64,000 nucleotides of DNA, taken from the NCBI GenBank assembly GCA_964407665.1, contig CAYOWK010000020.1:3025-67024 (forward strand). Reading direction: 5' to 3'. The notes beneath the pieces are model-generated. The model did no database searches. It was given only the letters and a program-made list of their open reading frames with translations, and was not told the DNA's origin. Below, piece by piece: positions 32,901-41,459 of the stretch (position 1 is the stretch's first letter; each line of letters opens with the position of its first letter). The translations under genes and the position numbers were made by a program. This DNA is from CAYOWK01 sp964407665. Lineage in GTDB: Bacteria > Pseudomonadota > Alphaproteobacteria > Caulobacterales > Hyphomonadaceae.

Positions 32901-34901
32901 ATGCGGCAGACCATGCGCACCGCCCTTGCGGCGATGGCCGGCGTTTCGCTTCTGGCCGTCGCCAGCTGCCAGACGCCGACCGAACCCGGCGCAGCGGCGC
33001 CCGCAGTCGCGCAAGTCGCCGCCCCCGCCGCCACGCCTTCGGCGCCTGTCCAGCAGGTTGCAGCAACCGGCGTGCATCCCGGGGAGGCCGTCTACAAGCA
33101 GGCCTGCGCGACCTGCCATGATAACGCCGAGGCGACCCGCTCGCCGACGCGCGAAAACCTCAAGGGGATGAGCTTCCAGTTCGTCAACTACGCTCTCACC
33201 CAGGGCAAGATGAAGGACATGGGCGCGAGCCTCAGCCCTGACCAGCGCGCAGCCGTCGTCAGCTATGTCACCGGCCGCGACACCACGAAATCGGTCGACT
33301 GGGCGCCCGGGTTGATGTGCACCGGCGCGCGCGCAGCGGTCGATCTCGAAGGACCGGACGCCGCGACCTCGACCCATTTCGGCTATGACAGCCGCAACAC
33401 CCGCAAGCTGACCGCCGCGCAGTCCGGCCTGACCACCGCGAAGATGGGCGACATGGAGCTCGCCTGGTCGCTTGCCTTCCCGGACGCCACCACCATGCGC
33501 TCGCAGGGCGCGATCGTCGGCAAGAACCTGTTCTACCCCGTGACCGACGCCGGCAAGCTCTACGCGTTCGACCTGTCGGACCCGGCGAAGCCGTGCGTGC
33601 AGTGGGTCTATGCAACGCCGGGCGAAGCGCCGCTGCGCACCAGCGTCGCCTATGGCGTGCTGGCGGACGGAACGCCGCTGCTGGTGTTCTCGGGCATCGA
33701 CTCCACCGTTCACGCAGTCGATCCGCGCACCGGCAAGGCGCTGTGGACCAAACCTGTCGGGTCCTACTCGCACTCGATGACGACCGGCACGCCGAGCATC
33801 CTGAAGGATCGCGTGATCGTGCCCGTCGCGCAGTTCGAGATCTCGGTCGCCGCCGACAACAATCACGACTGCTGCACCAACCACGGCTATGTGCTCTCGC
33901 TCGATCCCAAGACCGGCGCGCAGCAGTGGCGCTATGACACGATGGAGGACGCAACCGTCCTGCGGGATCGCGGCGACGGCAAGCCGCTGAAGGGTCCCTC
34001 CGGCGCGCCGATCTGGAACTCGCCCTCCGTCGACGAAAAGCGCGGCCTCGTGTTCTTCGCGACCGGCGAGAGCAATTCCCCGCCCGCTCACAAGAACACC
34101 AATGCGGTGATCGCGATCGACCTGAAGACCGGCAAGGAGAAGTGGTCCTTCCACGCCACTCCGAAGGACATCTTCAATTCCGGTTGCGGCGCCAACCCGG
34201 CGAAGGAACGCCTCAACTGCGTCGGCCCGGACGAGACCGTCTATCGCGATGTCGACTTCGGCGCCTCGGTGATCCTCGGCAAGGCCAGCGACGGGACGGA
34301 GCTTCTCTATGCCGGCCAGAAATCGGGCTCGCTCTGGGCGTTTAACCCGGACACCGGCAAGGTCGTGTGGCGCACGCCGCTCGGCACCGGCGGCCCGCTG
34401 GGCGGCATCCACTGGGGCATCGCCTTCGACAATGACCTTGTCTACGCGCCGATCACGCAGGTCGGCCGCCCCATCGCGGGCGAATGGGAAGGCGATCCCA
34501 ACATCAAGTCAGGGATCTATGCGCTCAATGCGAAGACCGGGAAGATCGTCTGGCAGTTCAATCCCGAACCGCCGCCGGGTACGCCAGCCCCTGTTCCAGG
34601 ACAGCGCGGCGGCTGGCGCGGCAACATCCTGTCGGCGGCGCCGGCGGTGATCGATGGCGCAGTGGTGTCGGCAGCGCTGGACGGGACGGTCTACGTGAAC
34701 GACGCGAAGACCGGGAAGCTGATCTGGTCCTACAACACCAATCGCGAGTTCGACGGTCTTAACGGCGTGAAGGGCAAGGGCGGCGCGATCGATTCCAACT
34801 CGATCACCGCGGCCAACGGCCTGCTCCTGGTCAACTCGGGCTATGGCATGTTCGGCCAGCAGGGCGGCAACATGCTTCTGGCGTTCAAGCCGAAGGACTG
34901 A
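32901..34901 (+). CDS. Cytochrome c / PQQ-type beta-propeller lipoprotein (polyvinyl-alcohol-dehydrogenase-like), copy 1
   Basis: A 666-residue exported lipoprotein (lipobox around Cys23, VASC). An N-terminal class I cytochrome domain has the haem motif CATCH (Cys69, Cys72, His73). An eight-bladed quinoprotein-type propeller follows, with repeated blades (e.g. AVDPRTGKALW, SLDPKTGAQQW, AFNPDTGKVVW). A vicinal Cys-Cys (NNHDCCTNHG) matches the CC disulfide of PQQ alcohol dehydrogenases. Probable role: periplasmic oxidation of an alcohol or polymer with electrons passed to the haem. The start has a ggaggaatacc site. No pqq biosynthesis genes are in the window. It is a close paralogue of the gene at 35607. 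Confidence 0.9.
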   Translation: MRQTMRTALAAMAGVSLLAVASCQTPTEPGAAAPAVAQVAAPAATPSAPVQQVAATGVHPGEAVYKQACATCHDNAEATRSPTRENLKGMSFQFVNYALTQGKMKDMGASLSPDQRAAVVSYVTGRDTTKSVDWAPGLMCTGARAAVDLEGPDAATSTHFGYDSRNTRKLTAAQSGLTTAKMGDMELAWSLAFPDATTMRSQGAIVGKNLFYPVTDAGKLYAFDLSDPAKPCVQWVYATPGEAPLRTSVAYGVLADGTPLLVFSGIDSTVHAVDPRTGKALWTKPVGSYSHSMTTGTPSILKDRVIVPVAQFEISVAADNNHDCCTNHGYVLSLDPKTGAQQWRYDTMEDATVLRDRGDGKPLKGPSGAPIWNSPSVDEKRGLVFFATGESNSPPAHKNTNAVIAIDLKTGKEKWSFHATPKDIFNSGCGANPAKERLNCVGPDETVYRDVDFGASVILGKASDGTELLYAGQKSGSLWAFNPDTGKVVWRTPLGTGGPLGGIHWGIAFDNDLVYAPITQVGRPIAGEWEGDPNIKSGIYALNAKTGKIVWQFNPEPPPGTPAPVPGQRGGWRGNILSAAPAVIDGAVVSAALDGTVYVNDAKTGKLIWSYNTNREFDGLNGVKGKGGAIDSNSITAANGLLLVNSGYGMFGQQGGNMLLAFKPKD

Positions 34902-35090
34902 GGTCTCCCAAACGTGTGACTGGCTTTTCCGTCCTGCTGGCAACGAGAGGCTGGCGGGCGGAACGTTCTTGAGGTATGCATGTTACACATGTCGGCCGCG
35001 CCATAGCGCCTGACCGGCCTGAAACACTGCCTGACCAGACACGACCCAAGACGACCAGAAGACTTCCAGAACACATCAAGGAAACGCCCC

Positions 35091-35423
35091 ATGATCCACG
35101 TGAAAACAGCGCTCGCCGCGCTGGCCGCCGCCGCGTCTTTCGCGCCTGCAGCCCTCGCCGAAACCCCTGCCCACGCCACGTTTACGGTCGCCACATCCGA
35201 CCTGAACCTCAATTCGGCCGAGGGCGCCCGCACGCTCCTCGACCGCATCCAGACGGCCGCCAACCGCAGCTGCAAGGACTGGTGGTCGGTTGTGCCGAAC
35301 AACGAAATGAACTGCCGCCGCCAGACGGTCGCAGACACGGTCGATGGCCTCGACCTTCCGGCCCTCGACGCCGTCTACGCCGAAGTCCGCGGCGACCGTA
35401 CGGTTCTGGCCAGCGCAAAGTAA
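35091..35423 (+). CDS. UrcA-family protein
   Basis: A 110-residue secreted protein with a signal peptide of about 24 residues (ALAALAAAASFAPAALA). The mature part carries the UrcA pattern: VATSDLNLNSAEGARTLLDR, NRSC, then a second cysteine in NCRRQTVADTV and the last conserved DAVYAEVRG. UrcA proteins are small periplasmic proteins known almost only from Caulobacterales, sphingomonads and relatives; their function is unknown. It sits between the two quinoprotein paralogues in the same direction but with 180-190-bp gaps on each side. Confidence 0.9.
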   Translation: MIHVKTALAALAAAASFAPAALAETPAHATFTVATSDLNLNSAEGARTLLDRIQTAANRSCKDWWSVVPNNEMNCRRQTVADTVDGLDLPALDAVYAEVRGDRTVLASAK

Positions 35424-35431
35424 CGACCTGC

Positions 35432-35462
35432 CTGTGGCGCGGAGCAGCCATCCGCGCCACAG
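35432..35462. terminator. Hairpin after the UrcA gene
   Basis: CTGTGGCGCGGA (35432-35443) pairs exactly with 35451-35462 around a 7-base loop, 8 bp after the UrcA stop. No T-run follows, so termination may be rho-assisted or the hairpin may protect the 3' end. Confidence 0.5.
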
Positions 35463-35606
35463 CCCGGTCGTCGGCGGAGGCACGGAGCCGCGTCTCCGCG
35501 TGACAGGTTATCGCCTGACGTAGCGGCGCCGTTGACCCAGACGTCACCTCGGGCGCATGCTCCACACCGCAAGGCAGCCTTCAGAGCCGCCACCCGGGAG
35601 GACGAT

Positions 35607-37595
35607 ATGCCCACTACGCTCAACGCCGTCAGGCGCATGCCGCGCTGGCGGCTGCTTGCCGCCACAGCCCTGATCTCGGTGATCGCAGGCTGTGCTGCGT
35701 CCGGCCAGGATGCGCCGCCCGCGCCCGTCCTGCCGGTCGCCGAGGCCTCCGCAGGCCACAACATCATCGAAGCGGCCCAGACATCCGGCCCCCACCCGGG
35801 CGAAGCGATCTACAAGGCGCGCTGCGCGTCCTGCCACGACAATGCCGAGGCGACCCGTTCGCCCACGCGCGACACGCTCGCCCGCATGTCGTCGGGCCAG
35901 ATCGTCAACGCCATGATCACCGGCAAGATGATGGCGCAGGCCGTCGGCATGACGTCCGGCCAGATCGACGACGTGGCGGGCTACCTGTCGGCTGCCGAGG
36001 CGGACAAGGACGCCGACAAGTGGATCGAGGCGATGGCCTGCCCCACGAACCGCCGCACGCCGAAGCTGGACGCCGCGCCCACTGTGGCAGGCTTCGGCTT
36101 CGACAAGGAGAACACGCGCCGCCTGACCTACAAGCAGGCCGGCCTCAAGAGCTCCGACTTCGGCGACATGGAGCTGGCCTGGGCGGTCGCCTTCCCCGCC
36201 GCCGTGACCATGCGCAGCCAGGCCGCAATCGTCGGCTCCTCGCTGTTCGTGCCGGTCGGCGAGAGCAACAACCGCCTGTTCGCCTTCGACATCTCGCAGC
36301 CCGCCAAGCCGTGCATCCAGTGGGTCTATGACGGCGGACGCACCCTGCGCTCCAGCGCCGGATTTGGCACGCTTCCAGATGGCCGCAAGGGTGTGATGGT
36401 CGGCGACATGGGCGGCTACGTTCACATGATCGACGCCAAGACCGGCAAGCGGATCTGGGAGACGCGCATCGGCCTCTTCGAGGGCTCGATCGTCACCGGC
36501 ACGCCGGTGCTGTCGGGAGACAAGGTGTTCGCACCGTCCTCGCAGTTCGAGATCATGATGGCCGGCCAGGACAGCCATGTGTGCTGCAAGATCCATGGCG
36601 GCGTGGTGGCGGTTGACGCCATCACCGGCGCGAAGGTCTGGGAAGGTCATACCATGCCGAACGCCGAGCCCATACGGGATCGCGGCGATGGCCAGATGCT
36701 GTGGGGCCCGGCCGGCGCGCCGATCTGGAACTCGCCGTCGATCGACCTGAAACGCAACCGTCTCTATGTCGGAACGGGCGAAGCCAACTCGATCAACGCC
36801 CATCCCAATACCGACGCGCTGATGGCGTTCGACCTCACCACCGGAAAAATCCTGTGGTCCTTCCAGGCGACAGCCAATGACGTGTTCAACGTCGGCTGCG
36901 GACCGAAGGGCGGCGGCAAGAACTGCACCGCCGACACCGTCTTCCGCGATGTCGACTTTGGCGCCTCCACCATCCTGACCAAGGACCCCAGCGGGCGCGA
37001 ACTCCTGCTTGCGGGCCAGAAGTCCGGCACGGTGTGGGCGATGAACCCCGACGACGGTTCGGTTATCTGGCGCCGCGACATCGGTACCGGCGGCCCGAAT
37101 GGCGGCATCCACTGGGGCATCGCGTCGGATGACACTCACGTCTACGCTCCGATCAGCTATCCCGGCCGGTCCATTCCCGGACAGGAAGTCCCCGCCGACC
37201 TCAAGCCGGGCCTCTATGCGGTGAACCTCAAGGACGGGACCATCGACTGGAAGTTCGAGGCGGCGCCGGACTGTACGGACGCACGCAAGAAGTTCGTGCC
37301 ACGCTGCAATACGCTGTTCGGCCTCTCAGGCGCGCCTACCGTCATCGGCGACCACATCGTGCAGGGCGGCCTCGACGGGCGCGTCTACATTGTCGAACGC
37401 AAGACCGGCAAACTTGTGCAGACGCTGGAAACCGCTCGCGACTTCGACACCATCAACGGCGTCAAGGGCAACGGGGCTTCGGTGGACAACGCCTCCATCG
37501 TCGCGGCCAACGGCCTTCTGATCCTGAACTCGGGATACGGCCTGTTCAGCCAGGGCGCCGGCAACGTGATGCTGGCGTTCAAGCCGAAAGGCTGA
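35607..37595 (+). CDS. Cytochrome c / PQQ-type beta-propeller lipoprotein, copy 2
   Basis: A 662-residue paralogue of the 32901 gene with the same order: lipoprotein signal (Cys29, VIAGC), cytochrome domain with CASCH (Cys73, Cys76, His77), then the propeller with blades such as MIDAKTGKRIW, AFDLTTGKILW and AMNPDDGSVIW. The vicinal cysteines recur (SHVCCKIHG), and long strings are shared with copy 1, e.g. CHDNAEATRSPTR and GGIHWGIA. An additional cysteine pair in PDCTDARKKFVPRCNTLFG is specific to this copy. The start at 35607 has a gggaggac site. The two genes probably serve related substrates after a tandem duplication. Confidence 0.9.
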   Translation: MPTTLNAVRRMPRWRLLAATALISVIAGCAASGQDAPPAPVLPVAEASAGHNIIEAAQTSGPHPGEAIYKARCASCHDNAEATRSPTRDTLARMSSGQIVNAMITGKMMAQAVGMTSGQIDDVAGYLSAAEADKDADKWIEAMACPTNRRTPKLDAAPTVAGFGFDKENTRRLTYKQAGLKSSDFGDMELAWAVAFPAAVTMRSQAAIVGSSLFVPVGESNNRLFAFDISQPAKPCIQWVYDGGRTLRSSAGFGTLPDGRKGVMVGDMGGYVHMIDAKTGKRIWETRIGLFEGSIVTGTPVLSGDKVFAPSSQFEIMMAGQDSHVCCKIHGGVVAVDAITGAKVWEGHTMPNAEPIRDRGDGQMLWGPAGAPIWNSPSIDLKRNRLYVGTGEANSINAHPNTDALMAFDLTTGKILWSFQATANDVFNVGCGPKGGGKNCTADTVFRDVDFGASTILTKDPSGRELLLAGQKSGTVWAMNPDDGSVIWRRDIGTGGPNGGIHWGIASDDTHVYAPISYPGRSIPGQEVPADLKPGLYAVNLKDGTIDWKFEAAPDCTDARKKFVPRCNTLFGLSGAPTVIGDHIVQGGLDGRVYIVERKTGKLVQTLETARDFDTINGVKGNGASVDNASIVAANGLLILNSGYGLFSQGAGNVMLAFKPKG

Positions 37596-37811
37596 GGCCC
37601 AAGGCCATAAGTTCCATGCACCGGGCCGCAAATCGAAGGTAGAGCGGTCCCGGGCGTGAGGGCTATCGCCAAACGAGACTGGAAAACGGGATGTCCGGAT
37701 AGCCGGTCCGATCATCCACGGACGAGCCTGCGCCACCCCTGACGTTGCGTCAACATTGACGCGAGGGTGAAGCGAGGTTCATTGGCCGGACGCCCGCTCC
37801 GGAGACTCCCG

Positions 37812-38828
37812 ATGTCCGAACCGTCCGACAAGGTCGTGCGCGACCAGCCGCTTGAATTGCCGTCCGAGCAGGGACCGCTGGCCATCTATCGCGGCGCAAC
37901 GCCGCCTGCTCCGAAATGGTTCGAGGACGCGGTGGCGGTCCCCTACGAGACCCGCTTCGTCGACTGCAAGGGCGCCCGCATCCACTATCAGCGCTGGGGC
38001 GACCGCACGAAGCCGGGCCTGCTGCTGGTGCACGGCAACGGCGCCCACGCCCACTGGTGGGATTTCATCGCCCCCTACCTGATCGAGCACTACCACGTCG
38101 TGGCGCCGACGTTCTCGGGCATGGGCGACAGCGCCTGGCGCGACGCCTATTCGATGGACGTGTTCGCCGAGGAGCTTCTGGCGGTCTGCGATGACGCCGG
38201 CCTGTTCGCTCACGCTGAAAAGCCGATCATCGTCGCGCACTCGTTCGGCGGCTTTGTCGGCATCCTGACGGGCGCGGAGTATGGCGACCGGTTCACCGGC
38301 GTGGTCATCGTGGATTCGCCTGTGAACCCGCCCGACCGCAACCGGCGCGGCCCTCCGCCGGTGCGGGGCGGCAAGGTCTATCCCTCGCTGGAGGCCGCAC
38401 TCGCCCGCTTCCGGCTGGCCCCGCCACAGCCGTGCGAGAACCACTACATCATGGACTACATCGCCCGCTGGTCGCTGGCGAAGCGGCCGATGGCCGACAA
38501 TTCGGGCGACGGATGGGGCTGGAAGTTCGACCCGGCCATCTGGCAACGCTTCAAGGTCTCGCGCCCCCACGAGGAGCTGCTGAAGGCTACCCGTTGCCGG
38601 ATCGCGCTGATGAAGGGCGACAAATCCGTGATCTGGGAGGACGATGTCGGCGACTACATGTGCAGCCTGTTGAACCGGCAGGTGCCGTTCATCGAGATCC
38701 CCGAAGCCCGCCACCACATAATGCTGGACCAGCCGCTGGCGTTCGTGGCGGCGCTGCGCACCCTGCTGCAGGAATGGCGGCACTCCGAGCCTGTGCGCGT
38801 GATCGAGACACGGTCCGCCGGGCTCTAG
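37812..38828 (+). CDS. Alpha/beta-hydrolase
   Basis: A 338-residue soluble hydrolase without a signal peptide. The oxyanion region LLLVHGNGAHAHWW (about 75-88), the nucleophile elbow AHSFGG (serine at about 143) and the C-terminal catalytic histidine in PEARHHIMLDQP (about 299-310) are all visible. A lid-like insert lies between about 170 and 255. It resembles epoxide hydrolase/haloalkane dehalogenase-like esterases; the substrate is not predictable. It starts at the ATG 37812 after a ggaga site, 216 bp downstream of the second quinoprotein gene. Confidence 0.88.
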   Translation: MSEPSDKVVRDQPLELPSEQGPLAIYRGATPPAPKWFEDAVAVPYETRFVDCKGARIHYQRWGDRTKPGLLLVHGNGAHAHWWDFIAPYLIEHYHVVAPTFSGMGDSAWRDAYSMDVFAEELLAVCDDAGLFAHAEKPIIVAHSFGGFVGILTGAEYGDRFTGVVIVDSPVNPPDRNRRGPPPVRGGKVYPSLEAALARFRLAPPQPCENHYIMDYIARWSLAKRPMADNSGDGWGWKFDPAIWQRFKVSRPHEELLKATRCRIALMKGDKSVIWEDDVGDYMCSLLNRQVPFIEIPEARHHIMLDQPLAFVAALRTLLQEWRHSEPVRVIETRSAGL

Positions 38829-38858
38829 GTTTCCAGAGCCGGCGGGTCGCAGGCGCGT

Positions 38859-40877
38859 CTACTGTTTCGCTTTCGGCTCTTTCGCGTCGGGCCGCCGGAT
38901 CGACATGATCACGCCCGTCGCACTCGAAAGTTCGGCGTTGTCGAGGGCGCCGTCGGCGTCCTTGTCGAACTCCTTGAAGCGCGGCGTCAGGGCCGTTTTC
39001 ACGAGGCCCCTGAGTTCGGCGAGTTCAACCTTTTCGTCGAGATTCTCGTCGAGCATGCCCATGACACGCCACGGGCGGAACGGCGCATTGGCGGCAAGCT
39101 GCGTCTCCCCGGACGTGCTAGCGACCGTCTCGCCTGCCCATTCGTAGTAGAAGGAGGTGTAGTGCATTTCCTCCCAGGACTGGTCGCCCCAGAAGACCGT
39201 GGCGGAGGGATCGGGGTTCGCGGCGTTGCGCACGGAATTGTCGTAGATGTAGGTCGAGACCAGTTTCGAGCCGGCGGGGACCTTGATCGGCTCCACGAAG
39301 TCGTACGTCCGCTGCCAGTTGAAATCGTAGCGCGGCAGATTGATCAGCATCTTCCGCGACCCGTCGGGCTTCACCAGCTCGAGGCTGCCAGAGATGCCGC
39401 GATAGTGCGTGTGCAGGAAGACCGAATAGAGCACCGCATCCTTCGTGAACTTGGAATAGGCGACTTCCCTGTGGTTCGGCGTGTTCGGGGGAATCTCGAT
39501 GGAGTTGTCGACCGTCACCATATGGCGAAGCGCCCGCTCGGGGATTTCGCCCTCGGGATGGAAGTAGAGACCCATCTTCGAGGTGTCGGACGCCGCTACG
39601 CCGTAGGGCGTGTAGTGCATCTGGAAACCCATGTTGCCGCCGGGCGGCAGATATATGCCCATGCCGTCGGGCACCTCGAAGCTCTCTCCGCCGACGGCGT
39701 ACTCGCCATAGTTGGCTTCCCACTGCCCCTGTGACGCCGGGCCTTTGCGGGGCGATCCCGGGATGTAGCCGGCAAGGATATGGTGCACGCCGCGACGGTC
39801 GCCGGGCAGGAGGGTCGCGGCCTTCACCCAGCGGCCTTTCGTCAGGGGATTGGCGGTGGCGGGATACTGGTACTCGACGACGCCTGCGGCGGGCAGCGTA
39901 TAGGTCGGCACTTCCAGCTCGAGGTCAGGCTTGCCGAGGGGCCATTCCGGCGCTGCGAGCTTGGCGGCGGCCAGCGGATCGGCGCCCTCCCCGCGCGTTG
40001 CGCCCGCCTCGATCCAGTGGACCAGCGTTCGCGTTTCAGCGTCGCTGAGGCCGGCGTCGTGCTTGAACACGCCCACTTCCGGATCGGGATGCCAGGGCGG
40101 CATGCGGCCTGTGCGCACCGACTCGCGGATCATCGGGGCGAACCCCTTGACGACCGCGTAGCTGTCCATCGCGAAGGGTGCGATGCCGCCTTCCTGGTGA
40201 CAGGCGACGCACTTCGCCTGGAGAATGGGCGCGACATCGCCGGCGTAGGAAATCTGCGCATGCGCCTTGGCGCGGGCGCGCTCGGGGAAGGCAATCGTAG
40301 CGCCCTTGCCGGCGACGCCTGACACCTTCACGAGGCGCCCGGCCTCGACGTCCGCGAGAGCTGCTGCGAGATAGCCTTTCGCCTTCTTCTTGGCGCCGGA
40401 GGCGTCGACCGGGCCGCGGTAGAGAACCTTGAGCGTGCGCGGCTCCAGCACGAAGGCCTCGCCAGCATGGGTCACGCCCATCTGCGCGCCGGCCAGCTGC
40501 AGACGGTCGTGGAGGATGGGGATGGTGTAGCCCTGCGCGCTGGCTTCTGCAGCGAGGGCGGCGCGGGTGACGCCCGGGGTCGAGTTCAGCATCAGGAACT
40601 CGACATCCGGATGAGCGGCTTTGAGCTTCTCGAGTTCTAGAGCCGCCCGGCGCGAAACCGCGTCACGATTGACCTGCGCGACAACCACGATCGCCTTCAC
40701 ATCAACGAGCCGGCGCAGTTCCTGCGCGTGGCCCGCATGATCAACCAGGCGGAAGTCATCCACCACTGAAGGGGTGGCGCGCGCCTCGCTCGCCCGCTCC
40801 ATCGACGCTAGGGCGCCGCCTGTTATCGCGAGCGTCAGCGCAAGGGTGGTCGCCGTTACGATCCGAAGTTTCATCAT
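38859..40877 (-). CDS. Redoxin - cytochrome c - copper monooxygenase - EF-hand fusion protein
   Basis: A 672-residue exported protein (signal at about 1-25). A thioredoxin/redoxin-like domain (about 37-175) lacks the CxxC active site. A c-type haem motif CVACH follows at 223-227. The third domain (about 310-590) resembles the PHM/DBH-type ascorbate-dependent copper monooxygenases, with candidate copper ligands in RRGVHHILAG, FQMHYTP and FLHTHYRG. The C-terminus has two EF-hand loops, DENLDEKVELAE at 610-621 and DKDADGALDNAE at 638-649. The redoxin/haem/monooxygenase order is known from environmental bacteria; the calcium-binding tail is an addition I cannot place. It is likely a periplasmic oxidase, substrate unknown. 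It converges on the hydrolase gene. Confidence 0.85.
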   Translation of the reverse strand: MMKLRIVTATTLALTLAITGGALASMERASEARATPSVVDDFRLVDHAGHAQELRRLVDVKAIVVVAQVNRDAVSRRAALELEKLKAAHPDVEFLMLNSTPGVTRAALAAEASAQGYTIPILHDRLQLAGAQMGVTHAGEAFVLEPRTLKVLYRGPVDASGAKKKAKGYLAAALADVEAGRLVKVSGVAGKGATIAFPERARAKAHAQISYAGDVAPILQAKCVACHQEGGIAPFAMDSYAVVKGFAPMIRESVRTGRMPPWHPDPEVGVFKHDAGLSDAETRTLVHWIEAGATRGEGADPLAAAKLAAPEWPLGKPDLELEVPTYTLPAAGVVEYQYPATANPLTKGRWVKAATLLPGDRRGVHHILAGYIPGSPRKGPASQGQWEANYGEYAVGGESFEVPDGMGIYLPPGGNMGFQMHYTPYGVAASDTSKMGLYFHPEGEIPERALRHMVTVDNSIEIPPNTPNHREVAYSKFTKDAVLYSVFLHTHYRGISGSLELVKPDGSRKMLINLPRYDFNWQRTYDFVEPIKVPAGSKLVSTYIYDNSVRNAANPDPSATVFWGDQSWEEMHYTSFYYEWAGETVASTSGETQLAANAPFRPWRVMGMLDENLDEKVELAELRGLVKTALTPRFKEFDKDADGALDNAELSSATGVIMSIRRPDAKEPKAKQ

Positions 40878-41114
40878 GCCAACCCGTAATTGCGTTACGG
40901 CCTGACAGTGTCACCAGTCCGGGGAGGACGAAAAGACCCGGCGGCGGCGGTATTTTCGGGGCCCCGGCAGGTTTCCCCAGCGGTCTTGGATCAATTTCTG
41001 GAGGTGCGGCCCCGTGAGTGCTTTTCATCGGCTCACGATCCGGTTACATGGCCTGCGCCGGGGAGCAGCCGCTTCGCAGCCCTACCGTCTCAGCCATACG
41101 GGGATATTGATCAC

Positions 41115-41453
41115 ATGGCCCACGCCGAACCCGCCCACTCCGGCCCGATCGAAACGCCGCCGCCGCATACGGACGCCTACATGGACATGGCCGCCAAGCG
41201 GAACATGTGGAGCGCCTTCGGAACGCTCACGGCCTGGGGCTCGCTCATCATCCTGCTGACGGTTGGCTATGCCGTGTTCACGATCACCATGGGTATTCCG
41301 TGGATCGGCGCGATGATCGGCTTTGCCGCCTTCGGGATCGCCGTCGGCCTGCTGATGAACCTCGGCGGCGCGTGGATCGCCACCGTGGTCGGCCTCTGCG
41401 TGCTGGGGCTGTTCATCCAGCTTCTGGTCTTCCTCGGCTCCTCGCTGTTCTAG
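41115..41453 (+). CDS. aa3-type cytochrome c oxidase subunit IV-like membrane protein, extended
   Basis: A 112-residue membrane protein. The part YMDMAAKRNMWSAFGTLTAW (about 22-41) followed by a hydrophobic helix matches the small bacterial cytochrome oxidase subunit IV that commonly precedes pntA in alphaproteobacteria. Family members usually have a single helix and fewer than about 75 residues. Here two further helices follow, so the protein is longer than usual. It ends 6 bp before pntA and probably heads the transhydrogenase operon. Its upstream 237-bp gap holds the promoter region; I see no specific operator there. Confidence 0.75.
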   Translation: MAHAEPAHSGPIETPPPHTDAYMDMAAKRNMWSAFGTLTAWGSLIILLTVGYAVFTITMGIPWIGAMIGFAAFGIAVGLLMNLGGAWIATVVGLCVLGLFIQLLVFLGSSLF

Positions 41454-41459
41454 GCCATC

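Noticed and set aside
32901..37595. Calling the two propeller proteins methanol or ethanol dehydrogenases
   Set aside because: The cytochrome domain is N-terminal, as in polyvinyl-alcohol-dehydrogenase-like proteins, and substrate-specific residues cannot be judged by eye.
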